Below, piece after piece: positions 1-10,429 of a stretch of 64,000 nt of DNA. Both the position numbers and the translations under genes were made by a program. The notes under the pieces are model-generated. The model was not told the origin of the DNA, did not search any database, and saw only the letters and a list, made by a program, of their open reading frames with translations. This stretch comes from an uncultured Naasia sp. GTDB taxonomy: Bacteria > Actinomycetota > Actinomycetes > Actinomycetales > Microbacteriaceae. The DNA is taken from NCBI GenBank assembly GCA_913778905.1, contig CAJYYA010000018.1:124001-188000 (forward strand). Direction: 5' to 3'. How positions within the stretch are numbered: position 1 is the stretch's first letter; every line of letters begins with the position of its first letter.

Positions 1-2
1 GC

Positions 3-2744
3 CTCAACGCCATCTTCGAACGCCCGAAGGTGCTCTACAACGACTCGACTCAGCAGTGGGTCATGTGGTGGCACTCCGACGGCAGCATCGAGCCGGGCGG
101 CAGCAATTACGCGCGGTCGCTGGCCGCGGTCGCCGTGAGCGACAGCCCGACGGGCCCCTTCAAGCTCACCGGATCCTTCCGTCTCTACAACGAGACCAGC
201 TACCGGACAGCGTGCAACATGCCGAGCGCCGTCCCCGGTCAGGCCCGCGACATGACGGTCTATAAGGACGACGACGGCAGCGCCTACGTCGTGTATTCGT
301 CGGAGGAGAACCGAAGCCTCTACATCGCGAAGCTCAACGCCGAGTACACCAACGTCGACAAGACGACCACCGAGGATCCGATCGGGTTCCAATACTCCGA
401 GAGCGGGCAGTATCCGAAGATCTTCGCCGACGGCACCGCCGGGGCACCGGTCAGCGGGCAGGACTTCACCATCGTCAAGCGCTGCGGCGTCCTCGAAGCC
501 CCCGCCGTCTTCGAGCACGACGGCCGCTACAACGTCGTGGCCTCGGGTGCGACCGGATGGAACCCCAACCCCACCACCTACTACACGGCCGACTCGCTCC
601 TCGGCACCTGGACACGAGGCGTCGAGAAGGGCGACCCCTACGAGAACGTGGCCTACAACCGGATCCCCGAGGGCGGCGACGGTCTCCTCGCCGTCGGCGA
701 CCGTCGGGGCACGACTTTCGGATCGCAGCCGACCAACGTCCTGCCTGTGAACGCGGAGAAGGGTGAGTTCGTCTACATGGGCGACCGCTGGAACGAGGGC
801 GCGGCCAACTCCACCTACGTCTGGCTGCCCATCGTCATCGGCGAGAACGGGCGTCTCGAGATGCGCAACCCCGCCGTCGAAGACCCCGATAAGTGGGGTT
901 CCGGCTGGACGGAGGAGTACTGGAACACCCATGGCGCCGGCAAGTACCTCTGGAACGTCACGGACGCGAAGCTCCCCGCCAAGGTGCGCGCGAACACCGA
1001 CATCACCGCCCAGCTGCCGAAGACCGTGACCGTCCGGGCGAATGGAGTCGACCGTGAGACGGCCGTCACCTGGCCCACCACGTCGTTCTCGTCCACCGGT
1101 CAGCAGCGTGTCACGGGCGTCCTCGCCGGCGACTCCGACTTCACCCCCGGGCGCACCTTCTCACGCATGATCGACGTCGAGGCCTACGGCGCCGTGAACA
1201 TCGCTCCCCAGGCCACGGTCACCGCGTCGAGCCGCCAGGATCTCGCGCCGACCGTGATCGACGGCTCCACCGGCAAGGGATGGGACGACTGGGTCGGCGG
1301 GGGCAACTACCCGAAGAACAGCTCTCTGGCGTTCCGCTGGAGCGAGGCGCGTGTGCTCGACTCGGTGACGGTGACGACCTACAAGGACGGCTCCACCGCC
1401 ACGTGGCCGTCGCGTATCGGAGTCTCGTACCGCGCGGGCGACGGCGACTGGACGACCTCCAGCGTCAATGCAGCCGTGGAACAGAATGCGTCGGCCTCCG
1501 CCCCCGTCGTGAAGCTCGACGTGAGCGCTCTTCCGCCGACCACCGAACTGCGGCTCGATCTCAGCACGTCGACCTCGACCTGGCAGTCGATCTCGGAGGT
1601 GCAGATCGCGGGCTACACGGCGAACTCGGACACGCAGCTCACCGGTCTCACCGCGGGTGGTGTCAGCGTCCCCGGCTTCTCCCCCTCCGTCACCGATTAC
1701 ACGATCGGCGGGGCACCCGCGACGGTAGCCGCCACCGCGGCATCCGGTCGCGACGTCGAGGTGGTCCAGGCGACCGCCGACGACCGCACCGCGCTGGTCA
1801 CGGTGAGCGCGACGGACGGCGGCAAGACCGTCGCCGCTCGTGTCTACCGGATCTCGTTCACCGACACCTCCGGGGCCTGCCCGGCGGTTCAGAGTCCCTG
1901 GCGGTCCACCGCGTTCGGGACAGCGGCGGCGAATTTCTGCCAGACCGGAGCGGGTGCGTTCAGCATCTCGGATGCGGGCACCGGCGCGTGGACCGATAAG
2001 GACAACCTGTCCGTCATCGGCCAGGTGGACGTCGTGGCGGCGGGATCGGCGATCGAGACGACCGTTTCGACGTTCGACCGCGGCAGCAACTCCGATGCGC
2101 GTGCCGGCCTCGTCGTGCGCAACGACCTGTCGTCCGCCGGCAAGGCGTCGGCGAAGGGATATGCGGTGCTGACCACGAGCCCCACGGGCGTCTTCCTGCA
2201 GGTGGACACCGACGGCAACGGCTACATCGACACCGAGACAGCGAAGGTCACGACCCTCTCCGGAGCGGTGCAGCTCAAGCTCGAGCGCACCGACGCGACG
2301 ACTGTCACCGGATTCGCCCGGGCGGCGTCGGGCGACGCGTGGACCCGGGTCGGCGCGGTCACCCTGAACGGGGCCGACACAACCCTCGACGCGGGTGTCT
2401 TCGCCACGGCGAACAACGGCGCCGGGGCCGCCAAGGCGGCTTTCGTGAACACCAGGGTGACCACGCCGCCGTCTGTCACCTGGGCGGCGACGACCGCGAC
2501 ACGGTGCGTCGCGGTCAAGGTCGTGCTGGCCGTGACCGTCCGCAACACCGGCGCCACGGCAGCCGACTACTCGATCGTCACGCCCTACGGCTCGGCGACG
2601 GCGAAGGTGGAGGCGGGCAAGTCGGTCTCGAAGTCCTTCAGCACGCGTGTCGCCTCCGTCGGTGCCGGGTCGGTCGAGGTGACGGGTACGGCGGACGGCC
2701 AGACCGCCACCCGATCAGCCGCCTTCGCGGGGGCCACCTGCTGA
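3..2744 (+). CDS. Secreted multidomain glycoside hydrolase family 43 protein (5' end outside window)
   Basis: The reading frame is open from the first complete codon, so the true start, the signal peptide and the catalytic base lie upstream. About 913 residues are visible. The first ~320 look like a GH43 five-bladed beta-propeller (ERPKVLYN, VMWWHSDG, the DDDGSAYVVYSS strand, and EAPAVF, which should carry the general-acid Glu). Next come an Ig-like segment (~325-395), an F5/8 type C carbohydrate-binding-like domain (~405-540), a cadherin-like/Ig segment (~545-620), a LamG-like region (~630-810) and a C-terminal Ig-like domain. Families of this kind act outside the cell on plant or microbial galactans or arabinans; the exact substrate cannot be read from the sequence. 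Two long palindromes follow the stop. Confidence 0.85.
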   Translation, partial: LNAIFERPKVLYNDSTQQWVMWWHSDGSIEPGGSNYARSLAAVAVSDSPTGPFKLTGSFRLYNETSYRTACNMPSAVPGQARDMTVYKDDDGSAYVVYSSEENRSLYIAKLNAEYTNVDKTTTEDPIGFQYSESGQYPKIFADGTAGAPVSGQDFTIVKRCGVLEAPAVFEHDGRYNVVASGATGWNPNPTTYYTADSLLGTWTRGVEKGDPYENVAYNRIPEGGDGLLAVGDRRGTTFGSQPTNVLPVNAEKGEFVYMGDRWNEGAANSTYVWLPIVIGENGRLEMRNPAVEDPDKWGSGWTEEYWNTHGAGKYLWNVTDAKLPAKVRANTDITAQLPKTVTVRANGVDRETAVTWPTTSFSSTGQQRVTGVLAGDSDFTPGRTFSRMIDVEAYGAVNIAPQATVTASSRQDLAPTVIDGSTGKGWDDWVGGGNYPKNSSLAFRWSEARVLDSVTVTTYKDGSTATWPSRIGVSYRAGDGDWTTSSVNAAVEQNASASAPVVKLDVSALPPTTELRLDLSTSTSTWQSISEVQIAGYTANSDTQLTGLTAGGVSVPGFSPSVTDYTIGGAPATVAATAASGRDVEVVQATADDRTALVTVSATDGGKTVAARVYRISFTDTSGACPAVQSPWRSTAFGTAAANFCQTGAGAFSISDAGTGAWTDKDNLSVIGQVDVVAAGSAIETTVSTFDRGSNSDARAGLVVRNDLSSAGKASAKGYAVLTTSPTGVFLQVDTDGNGYIDTETAKVTTLSGAVQLKLERTDATTVTGFARAASGDAWTRVGAVTLNGADTTLDAGVFATANNGAGAAKAAFVNTRVTTPPSVTWAATTATRCVAVKVVLAVTVRNTGATAADYSIVTPYGSATAKVEAGKSVSKSFSTRVASVGAGSVEVTGTADGQTATRSAAFAGATC

Positions 2745-2762
2745 CCGGCACCTGACGAGCAG

Positions 2763-2837
2763 CCCGCCCGTTGAGCGCAGCGAGACGCAGGGGCACATCC
2801 ACCCACCCCTTCATTTCGCTTCGCTCAATGGGCGGGC
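2763..2837. repeat. REP-like palindromic repeat, copy 1
   Basis: The left arm (CCCGCCCGTTGAGCG...) is roughly complementary to the right arm (...CGCTCAATGGGCGGG), giving a long imperfect hairpin. A near-identical copy starts 123 bp further on. The position, just after the GH43 stop, fits a transcription terminator or an intergenic REP/BIME-type element. Confidence 0.75.
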
Positions 2838-2885
2838 ACCGATCAGACAGCGCTCACCCGAGCCGCTTCGCGACGGGCCTGAACC

Positions 2886-2960
2886 CCCCGCCCGTTGAGC
2901 GCAGCGAAACGCAGGGCACCCTCGCGCACCCCTTCATTTCGCTTCGCTCAATGGGCGGGG
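2886..2960. repeat. REP-like palindromic repeat, copy 2
   Basis: This is the second copy of the element at 2763-2837. It has the same arms and differs mainly in the middle. It ends 13 bp before the stop codon of hspR, so it may terminate transcription from both sides. Confidence 0.75.
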
Positions 2961-2973
2961 CGGAGAAGAAGGG

Positions 2974-3402
2974 TCAGTCCTCGAGCTGCGGGGGCTGCCA
3001 CAGCACGACGGCGTTCCGGCGGCGGATGCGGGCGCCGGCGCGCAACGAGATGACGTCGCCCTCGGCTCCGGCCGCGAACACGCGCCCACCGGGGCGTTTG
3101 ATGAGCTCGTCGGCGAGCGCCGTCTCCAGATCGCGCACCCGCTGACGGAGTGACGTCACCTCGTTCTCGAGCTCGAGGATCCGGCGGATGCCTTCGAGGC
3201 TGATCCCCTCGGCGCCGAGCCGTGCGACCTCGCGCAGCTGGATGATGTCGCGCATCGAGTACCGACGCGACTTGCCGGCGGTGCGGGTCGGCGAGACGAG
3301 GCCGATCCGGTCGTACTGACGGAGCGTCTGCGGGTGCATGCCCGCGAGCTCCGCGGCCGCAGTGATCGCGAAGAGCGGGGTCTCGACGACGTTCTCGTCC
3401 AC
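2974..3402 (-). CDS. hspR: HspR, MerR-family heat-shock repressor
   Basis: HspR represses the dnaK operon and related heat-shock genes by binding HAIR operators, with DnaK as co-repressor. The 142-residue product has a MerR winged helix-turn-helix near residues 9-75 (FAITAAAELAGMHPQTLRQY, then GLVSPTRTAGKSRRYS) and a leucine-rich coiled coil after it. The GTG start was chosen because an AAGGAGG ribosome binding site lies just upstream; the frame continues 21 codons further up without such support. It is the last gene of dnaK-grpE-dnaJ-hspR, the usual actinobacterial order, which makes the operon autoregulated. HAIR sites are visible upstream of dnaK. Confidence 0.95.
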   Translation of the reverse strand: MDENVVETPLFAITAAAELAGMHPQTLRQYDRIGLVSPTRTAGKSRRYSMRDIIQLREVARLGAEGISLEGIRRILELENEVTSLRQRVRDLETALADELIKRPGGRVFAAGAEGDVISLRAGARIRRRNAVVLWQPPQLED

Positions 3403-3484
3403 ACGTCCTCCTTCACTCCGGTCTGATGATCCCACCCCGTTCGGAGCGGAAGTGGCCGGTTCCATCCGAACCGGCCGGTGTCGT

Positions 3485-4486
3485 CTATTGCGCCGACGCC
3501 GCCTTGCTCAGCAGGTCGGCTCGGGGGTTCTCCTGGGGTCCGCCGTCATCGAAGGCACGCAGTGCCTCCTCCTGGGCGTGGGTGAGCCGGGATGGGACAG
3601 CGACCTCGACGCGGACCAGCAGGTCACCTGTGCCCTTCGAGCTGCTGACACCACGATCCTTGACACGCATGACTTTTCCGCTCGAAGTGCCGGGCGCGAT
3701 CCGCAGCTTGACGGGGTCTCCACCCAAGGTCGGCACCTCGATGGTGGCGCCGAGGGCAGCTTCCGTGAAGGTGATCGGGACCGTCACGCGCAGGTTCTGG
3801 CCTTCGCGCTCGAAGACGGGGTGCTTGCGCACCGACACCGTCAGGACCAGGTCGCCCGCTTCACCGCCGTCGGGACTGGGTTGGCCGCGTCCGCGGAGCT
3901 TGATCTTCTGGCCGTCGCTGACACCGGCCGGGATCTTGACGTTGATGGGCTTCCCGTCGGCACCCTGCAGGCGGACGGTGTCACCCTTCGTCGCGGTGAG
4001 GAAGTCGACCGTCGTGGTCGCGGTGACATCGCGACCCGGAGTGGGTCCGCCGAATCCGCGGAACCCACCGGTCGTCTGACCGTAACCGGGCTGACCGAAC
4101 CGGCCGCCGCCCTGACCTCCGCCGAACATCGAGAAGATGTCCTCGAAGCCGGGTTGGGCACCACCTCGGCGACCGCCCTGGTTGAACATGCCGAAGACGT
4201 CCTCGAACCCGCCGCCCTGACCGCCGCCGCCCGCGGTGAAGCGTGCACCGGATCCCATGGCGCGGATCTGGTCGTATTCGGCGCGCTGCGAGGAGTCGGA
4301 GAGCACCGAGTAGGCCTCGCTGAGCTCTTTGAATTTGGCTTCGGCGGCGGCGTTACCCGGATTCGAGTCGGGGTGGAACTGCCGTGCGAGCTTGCGGTAC
4401 GACTTCTTGATCGTGCCCTCGTCGGCGTCCTTGGCGACCCCGAGGACCTTGTAGAAGTCCTTGTCGAACCAATCTTGGCTAGCCAC
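3485..4486 (-). CDS. dnaJ: DnaJ-family co-chaperone without zinc-finger domain
   Basis: J-domain proteins deliver substrates to DnaK and stimulate its ATPase. The 333-residue protein has a J domain at about 11-76 with the HPD motif at 38-40, a Gly/Phe-rich linker at about 77-150 (FGMFNQGG, FSMFGGGQGG), then two C-terminal substrate-binding beta domains. It contains no cysteine, so the four CxxCxGxG repeats of canonical DnaJ are absent; this is the CbpA-like (type II) architecture. It lies between grpE and hspR in the heat-shock operon, so it is likely the main operon co-chaperone despite the missing zinc finger. ATG start preceded by a purine-rich region. Confidence 0.95.
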   Translation of the reverse strand: MASQDWFDKDFYKVLGVAKDADEGTIKKSYRKLARQFHPDSNPGNAAAEAKFKELSEAYSVLSDSSQRAEYDQIRAMGSGARFTAGGGGQGGGFEDVFGMFNQGGRRGGAQPGFEDIFSMFGGGQGGGRFGQPGYGQTTGGFRGFGGPTPGRDVTATTTVDFLTATKGDTVRLQGADGKPINVKIPAGVSDGQKIKLRGRGQPSPDGGEAGDLVLTVSVRKHPVFEREGQNLRVTVPITFTEAALGATIEVPTLGGDPVKLRIAPGTSSGKVMRVKDRGVSSSKGTGDLLVRVEVAVPSRLTHAQEEALRAFDDGGPQENPRADLLSKAASAQ

Positions 4487-4578
4487 TGGCGTCCTTCGTT
4501 AGTGCTTCAGAGGCGGCCGGATCGCTCCGACCGCCTCCTCACGGTTGTTCTGTCCCGCGTCTCACGCGGTCCAGGGTG

Positions 4579-5223
4579 TCACTCGGGGGTGTCGACGACC
4601 ACCTTGGCGGCGCGGAGCGTCACGTCGCCGATCCGGTAGCCGCGCTCGACGACATCCGCGATCGTCGGACCGCTGACCTCGGGGTTGGGCTTCTGGAAGA
4701 TGGCCTCGTGGTGGGCGGGATCGAATGCCTCCCCCGCGGCGCCGTAGGCCACGAGTCCGAGCCGCTCCACCGCCGCGCGCAGCTTCTGCGCGATGGCCGT
4801 CAGGGGCCCGCCCTCGGCGAGGTCGCCGTGCTTGTCGGCACGGTCGAGGTCGTCGAGCACCGGGAGCAGCGGGGCGAGCGTGTCGCCCACCGCGCGGTCG
4901 CGTTCGACCTGACGGTTGGCCTCAGTGCGTCGGCGGTAGTTGGCGTACTCCGCGGTGACGCGCTTGAGGTCGAGCAGGTGCTCGCTCTCGGTGTCGGTGG
5001 AAGCCTCGACCTTGCCATCGGACACGTCGCTCAGGAACGACAGGTCCTCTGGGCTGAAGCCGCTGTTCTCGTCCTCGGCACCGGCCTTGGCCGGCGCGTC
5101 GGTCCCCTCCGCTGCCGGTGAGCCGTCGGCCTGGCCCGAGGGCGAGCCGGTGGGCTCGCCCTCGGGGCCTACGGCGCCGTCATCGCGGGGGTCTTCCGGG
5201 TTCTTCGGTTCCTTCGAAGCCAT
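4579..5223 (-). CDS. grpE: GrpE nucleotide exchange factor
   Basis: GrpE releases ADP from DnaK and resets the chaperone cycle. The 214-residue protein has a long acidic, Gly/Pro-rich N-terminal tail (about 1-75), a coiled-coil dimerisation helix (about 80-130, LKRVTAEYANYRRRTEANRQ), and the C-terminal beta domain containing FDPAHHEAIF and the GYRIGDVTLRAAKVVV signature. It is the second gene of the heat-shock operon, 45 bp after dnaK, and is expected to be co-transcribed from the HAIR-controlled promoter. Confidence 0.96.
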   Translation of the reverse strand: MASKEPKNPEDPRDDGAVGPEGEPTGSPSGQADGSPAAEGTDAPAKAGAEDENSGFSPEDLSFLSDVSDGKVEASTDTESEHLLDLKRVTAEYANYRRRTEANRQVERDRAVGDTLAPLLPVLDDLDRADKHGDLAEGGPLTAIAQKLRAAVERLGLVAYGAAGEAFDPAHHEAIFQKPNPEVSGPTIADVVERGYRIGDVTLRAAKVVVDTPE

Positions 5224-5268
5224 GAAATCCCTCTTCTGGTGATAGTCGCTGATGGCGGGCGGGACGAC

Positions 5269-7267
<1,999 letters not shown>

Positions 7268-7283
7268 TGTGAAAACGCCAAGA

Positions 7284-7304
7284 GTTGAGTCCAGTCCGCT
7301 CAAC
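7284..7304. promoter_or_regulatory. HAIR operator (HspR box) 2
   Basis: GTTGAGT-N7-GCTCAAC is a second HAIR-like inverted repeat. Its centre is 64 bp from that of box 1, about six helical turns, so both boxes may face the same side of the DNA and flank the promoter. Confidence 0.78.
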
Positions 7305-7394
7305 CCATACGGCTCCGGCGAGATCCCGGTCCGCCGATCGAGAGGTGAGGAGGGAGTTCACCTGCTCGTGGCCCGGGCCGTCTACCCTGACGGC

Positions 7395-8756
7395 ATGACC
7401 GCCTCCGGCAGCGCCGCGTCGCCTCTCCCCCGCCCCGCCGACCGGCCCGCCCCGCGCAGCCTGGCCCGAGCCGGAGGGGCACCGCGCAAGCAGATCGTCG
7501 CCTGGGCTCTCTGGGACTGGGGTTCCGCATCGTTCAACGCGGTCGTCACGACCTTCGTCTTCACCGTCTACCTGACGAACACCGACGCGTTCGGCGGCGC
7601 CGACTTCGTCTCGTCGCAGCTGGGGTGGGTACTCGGCCTCGCGGGCCTGCTGGTCGCCATCCTCGCGCCGGTGACGGGTCAGCGTTCCGACGGATCCGGA
7701 CGGCGGCGTTTCTGGCTCGCGGTCAACACCGGCGTCATCGTCGCCTGCACAGCGGGTCTGTACTTCGTCTACCCGCAACCGGAGTTGCTCTGGCTCGGTC
7801 TCGCACTGCTCGCGGTCGGCACGATCTTCTTCGAGTTCGCGGGCATCAACTACAACGCTATGCTCCTCCAGGTATCGACCCCCACGACCATCGGACGGGT
7901 CAGCGGGTTCGGCTGGGCCATGGGCTACTTCGGCGGCATCGTGCTGCTGCTCATCCTCTACTTCGGCCTGATCAGTCCGGACGTGGGTCTCTTCGGCGTC
8001 ACGAGCGAGAACGGCCAGTCGGTGCGCGTCTCGATGCTGCTCGCCGCCGCCTGGTTCGGCCTCTTCGCCCTGCCCGCTCTCCTCATGGTCCCGGAGGTGA
8101 AGCGCACCCGCGCGAAGGGCGTCCGCGTCGGACTGGGCGCGTCCTACCGTCGCCTGTTCCACGAGATCGCCACGCTCTGGCGGACGGATCGCAACACGGT
8201 CAAGTTCCTCATCGCGAGTGCCGTGTTCCGCGACGGCCTCACCGGCGTCTTCACCTTCGGCGGAGTACTCGCCGCGGGCACCTTCGGCTTCAGCTCGGGC
8301 GAGGTCATCATCTTCGCCATCGCCGCCAATGTGGTCGCCGGTCTCTCCACCGTGCTAGTGGGCCTGCTCGACGACCGCCTCGGCGCCAAGCGCGTGATCA
8401 TCGGGGCCTTGATCGGTCTCGTCGTCGCCGGAATCCTCACATTCGTGCTGTCAGCCGGCGGTCAGACGATCTTCTGGATCTTCGGGCTGCTCCTGTGCCT
8501 CTTCGTCGGCCCCGCACAGTCGGCCAGCCGCAGCTTCCTCGCCCGAGTGATCCCCGCCGGCCAGGAGGGCGAGGTCTTCGGCCTCTACGCCACGACCGGC
8601 CGCGCGGCGACCTTCCTCGCCCCGACCATGTGGGCGATCTTCATCGCCCTCTTCGGTTCGCAGGTCTTCGGCATCCTGGGCATCACCCTCGTCCTGCTCA
8701 TCGGCCTGGCCCTGATGCTCCTGGTCCGCTCCCCCAGATCGGATATTCCGGCGTAG
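7395..8756 (+). CDS. MFS transporter, UMF1/Atg22-like
   Basis: A polytopic membrane protein of 453 residues with about 12 hydrophobic segments. After a short Pro/Arg-rich cytoplasmic N-terminus comes IVAWALWDWGSASFNAVV, the hallmark start of bacterial Atg22/UMF1-type major facilitator proteins. Substrate is unknown; related proteins are often annotated as amino-acid or general permeases. The ATG was chosen because the hydrophobic core starts soon after it. TACCCT ends 6 bp before the ATG, so the mRNA may be leaderless, but no convincing -35 is seen. The stop codon lies inside a long palindrome shared with convergent crtEb. Confidence 0.85.
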   Translation: MTASGSAASPLPRPADRPAPRSLARAGGAPRKQIVAWALWDWGSASFNAVVTTFVFTVYLTNTDAFGGADFVSSQLGWVLGLAGLLVAILAPVTGQRSDGSGRRRFWLAVNTGVIVACTAGLYFVYPQPELLWLGLALLAVGTIFFEFAGINYNAMLLQVSTPTTIGRVSGFGWAMGYFGGIVLLLILYFGLISPDVGLFGVTSENGQSVRVSMLLAAAWFGLFALPALLMVPEVKRTRAKGVRVGLGASYRRLFHEIATLWRTDRNTVKFLIASAVFRDGLTGVFTFGGVLAAGTFGFSSGEVIIFAIAANVVAGLSTVLVGLLDDRLGAKRVIIGALIGLVVAGILTFVLSAGGQTIFWIFGLLLCLFVGPAQSASRSFLARVIPAGQEGEVFGLYATTGRAATFLAPTMWAIFIALFGSQVFGILGITLVLLIGLALMLLVRSPRSDIPA

Positions 8757-8817
8757 ACCGCACGTTCCGGCTAGTCCCACCCGCCGGAACGTGCGGTTTG
8801 TGCCGGAACATCCGATC
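8737..8817. terminator. Large palindrome between convergent genes, probable bidirectional terminator
   Basis: Two 34-nt arms (8737-8770 and 8784-8817) match at 29 of 34 positions around a 13-nt loop. The inner 13 bp (CCGCACGTTCCGG with its complement) are perfect. It contains the stop codon of the MFS gene and overlaps the stop codon of crtEb. No T-run follows on either side. Confidence 0.7.
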
Positions 8818-9673
8818 AGCGGATGAAGGCCCACCAGATCAGGAGCATGGTGACGAGGAACCCGACGCCGAAGTTGATGGCGAGGAATTTGCGCCAGCCC
8901 CGGTTCGCATCCTCGGCCCGCTCATCCGTGATCGATAAGAAGGGCGCGCACATCGCCGCGTAGGGCAGCACGAGAAGCGCGGCGAGCGGACCCGGCCACT
9001 CCGTGAACAGCAGGAGCACACCGGCCAGGAGGTACCCGGCGAAGGCCAGGCGCACCGTGAGGCGCGCTCCGAAGACAGTGGCGATCGACGAGATGTCGGC
9101 TTCGCGGTCCGCGACGACGTCCTGCACGGCCCCGAATGCGTGCGACGCCATGCCCCAGAGGAAATACGCGCCGAGCAGTGCGACCAGAGCCGGCGTGAAG
9201 GAGGCGTCGGCGAGCGTGAGTCCGTAGACGGCGGGCGAGACGAAGTGCACGCTCGAGGTCACCGAGTCGAGGACGGGGCGCTCTTTGAAGCGCAGGCCCT
9301 TGAGGCTGTACGCCACCACCGCAAAGACGCTCACCGCCAGCACCAGCCACGACGCGGGCCCGCCCAGCAGCACCAGCGCGACGAGGAAGGGCACGTTCGT
9401 CACGACGACCGCGACGAGAGTCGGACGATGCAGCTCCCGAGCGAGGACGGCCCCCTCGACACCACCCTTGCGCGGGTTGCGCATGTCCGACTCGTAGTCG
9501 AATACGTCGTTGATCCCGTACATCGCCAGGTTGTACGGGATCAGGAAGTAGACGACCCCGATGATGAATGCCGCGTCGAGGCGGCCGGTCGCCAAGAGGT
9601 AGGCGGCGCCGAACGGGAAAGCCGTGTTCACCCACGACAGCGGTCTCGACGAGACGAAGAGCTGCCCGATCAT
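8816..9673 (-). CDS. crtEb: Lycopene elongase, UbiA-family prenyltransferase
   Basis: CrtEb adds dimethylallyl groups to both ends of lycopene, making the C50 backbone (flavuxanthin type) in the membrane. The 285-residue protein is a UbiA-fold integral membrane protein with about eight hydrophobic helices. The prenyl-diphosphate/Mg2+ motif NDVFDYESD is at residues 55-63 and a second Asp-rich motif is DVVADREAD. The start ATG overlaps the end of crtYf by 4 bp, which indicates translational coupling. It is the last gene of crtE-B-I-Ye-Yf-Eb, the decaprenoxanthin/sarcinaxanthin-type order known from Corynebacterium and Micrococcus. The long open frame upstream of this ATG has no matching family sequence. 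Confidence 0.93.
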   Translation of the reverse strand: MIGQLFVSSRPLSWVNTAFPFGAAYLLATGRLDAAFIIGVVYFLIPYNLAMYGINDVFDYESDMRNPRKGGVEGAVLARELHRPTLVAVVVTNVPFLVALVLLGGPASWLVLAVSVFAVVAYSLKGLRFKERPVLDSVTSSVHFVSPAVYGLTLADASFTPALVALLGAYFLWGMASHAFGAVQDVVADREADISSIATVFGARLTVRLAFAGYLLAGVLLLFTEWPGPLAALLVLPYAAMCAPFLSITDERAEDANRGWRKFLAINFGVGFLVTMLLIWWAFIR

Positions 9674-10041
9674 CCCTTCGCCTCCGTCCTCTTCTTCGCG
9701 GGGACGATCAGCCAGAGAGCGGGGAGGGCGACCGCGGCGAAGACCGAGTAGGCATAGTCCTCGATGGGCGCGACGCCGATCCGGATCCCGCTGGTCAGCG
9801 AGTGGTCGTAGTCGACGACCCCCGTGAGGATGATCACGTTGTCGAAGACGGTGGTGAGGACGAACACCCCGGCCAGGCTGACGAGCACCCCCACGCCGGC
9901 TCGGGTGAGGGTACGTCGCAGCCACCCGCGGCTCGATGCCGTGAACGGCATGGAGCGGCGCAGCGTGAGCGCGAGCGCGAGGATCACCAGCACGAGGCCG
10001 AGGCCGAGGTAGGTCGAGTTGACCTGGAAGTAGGTACTCAT
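9670..10041 (-). CDS. crtYf: C50 carotenoid epsilon/gamma-cyclase subunit (lycopene cyclase domain)
   Basis: One of two small membrane subunits of the heterodimeric C50 carotenoid cyclase. The 123-residue product has three hydrophobic segments and the lycopene-cyclase-domain strings FDNVIILTGVVDYD and IRIGVAPIEDYAYSVFAA. It overlaps crtEb by 4 bp and crtYe by 4 bp. The pair crtYe/crtYf determines the end-ring type of the C50 product; which ring is made cannot be told from the sequence alone. The family as a whole resembles a split version of fungal and archaeal lycopene cyclases. Confidence 0.92.
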   Translation of the reverse strand: MSTYFQVNSTYLGLGLVLVILALALTLRRSMPFTASSRGWLRRTLTRAGVGVLVSLAGVFVLTTVFDNVIILTGVVDYDHSLTSGIRIGVAPIEDYAYSVFAAVALPALWLIVPAKKRTEAKG

Positions 10042-10418
10042 CGGGCGTCCCCATCCGCTGCGGAAGGACCGGATGCGCTGGCGGCCGACCCGGTGCGCGA
10101 GTGCGCGCGACGCCCTAAGAATCGCTCGCCGGCACCGAACAGGTTCATGCCCGAGAAGATCAACAGGGTCAGGAAGAAGAGTTCTTCCACGGGCAGCTCC
10201 GGCGCCACCTGGAGACCGGTGAGGATCTGAGTCTCGCCACGGAAGAAGATGCCCGCCTGGATGCCCGCGACATCCCAGGCGAGAAAGCTCGCCATCCCGA
10301 CCAGGTAGACGACGGTCGCGCGGCGGGCGTCACGCCAGAAGAAGAGACCGAAGCGGCGGTCGAGCACGATCATGCCGGAGATCGAGACGATCAGACCGAG
10401 CAGGTAGAGGAAGCTCAC
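10038..10418 (-). CDS. crtYe: C50 carotenoid epsilon/gamma-cyclase subunit
   Basis: First subunit of the heterodimeric C50 cyclase, 126 residues, three membrane helices followed by a hydrophilic Ser/Ala-rich tail. Family strings are LDRRFGLFFWRDARRA, FLAWDVAGI and LPVEELFFLTLL. The GTG start is 11 bp after the crtI stop, and the coding region overlaps crtYf by 4 bp. The frame continues upstream through crtI in the wrong phase and is not coding there. Confidence 0.9.
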   Translation of the reverse strand: MSFLYLLGLIVSISGMIVLDRRFGLFFWRDARRATVVYLVGMASFLAWDVAGIQAGIFFRGETQILTGLQVAPELPVEELFFLTLLIFSGMNLFGAGERFLGRRAHSRTGSAASASGPSAADGDAR

Positions 10419-10429
10419 GGCGCCAGATC

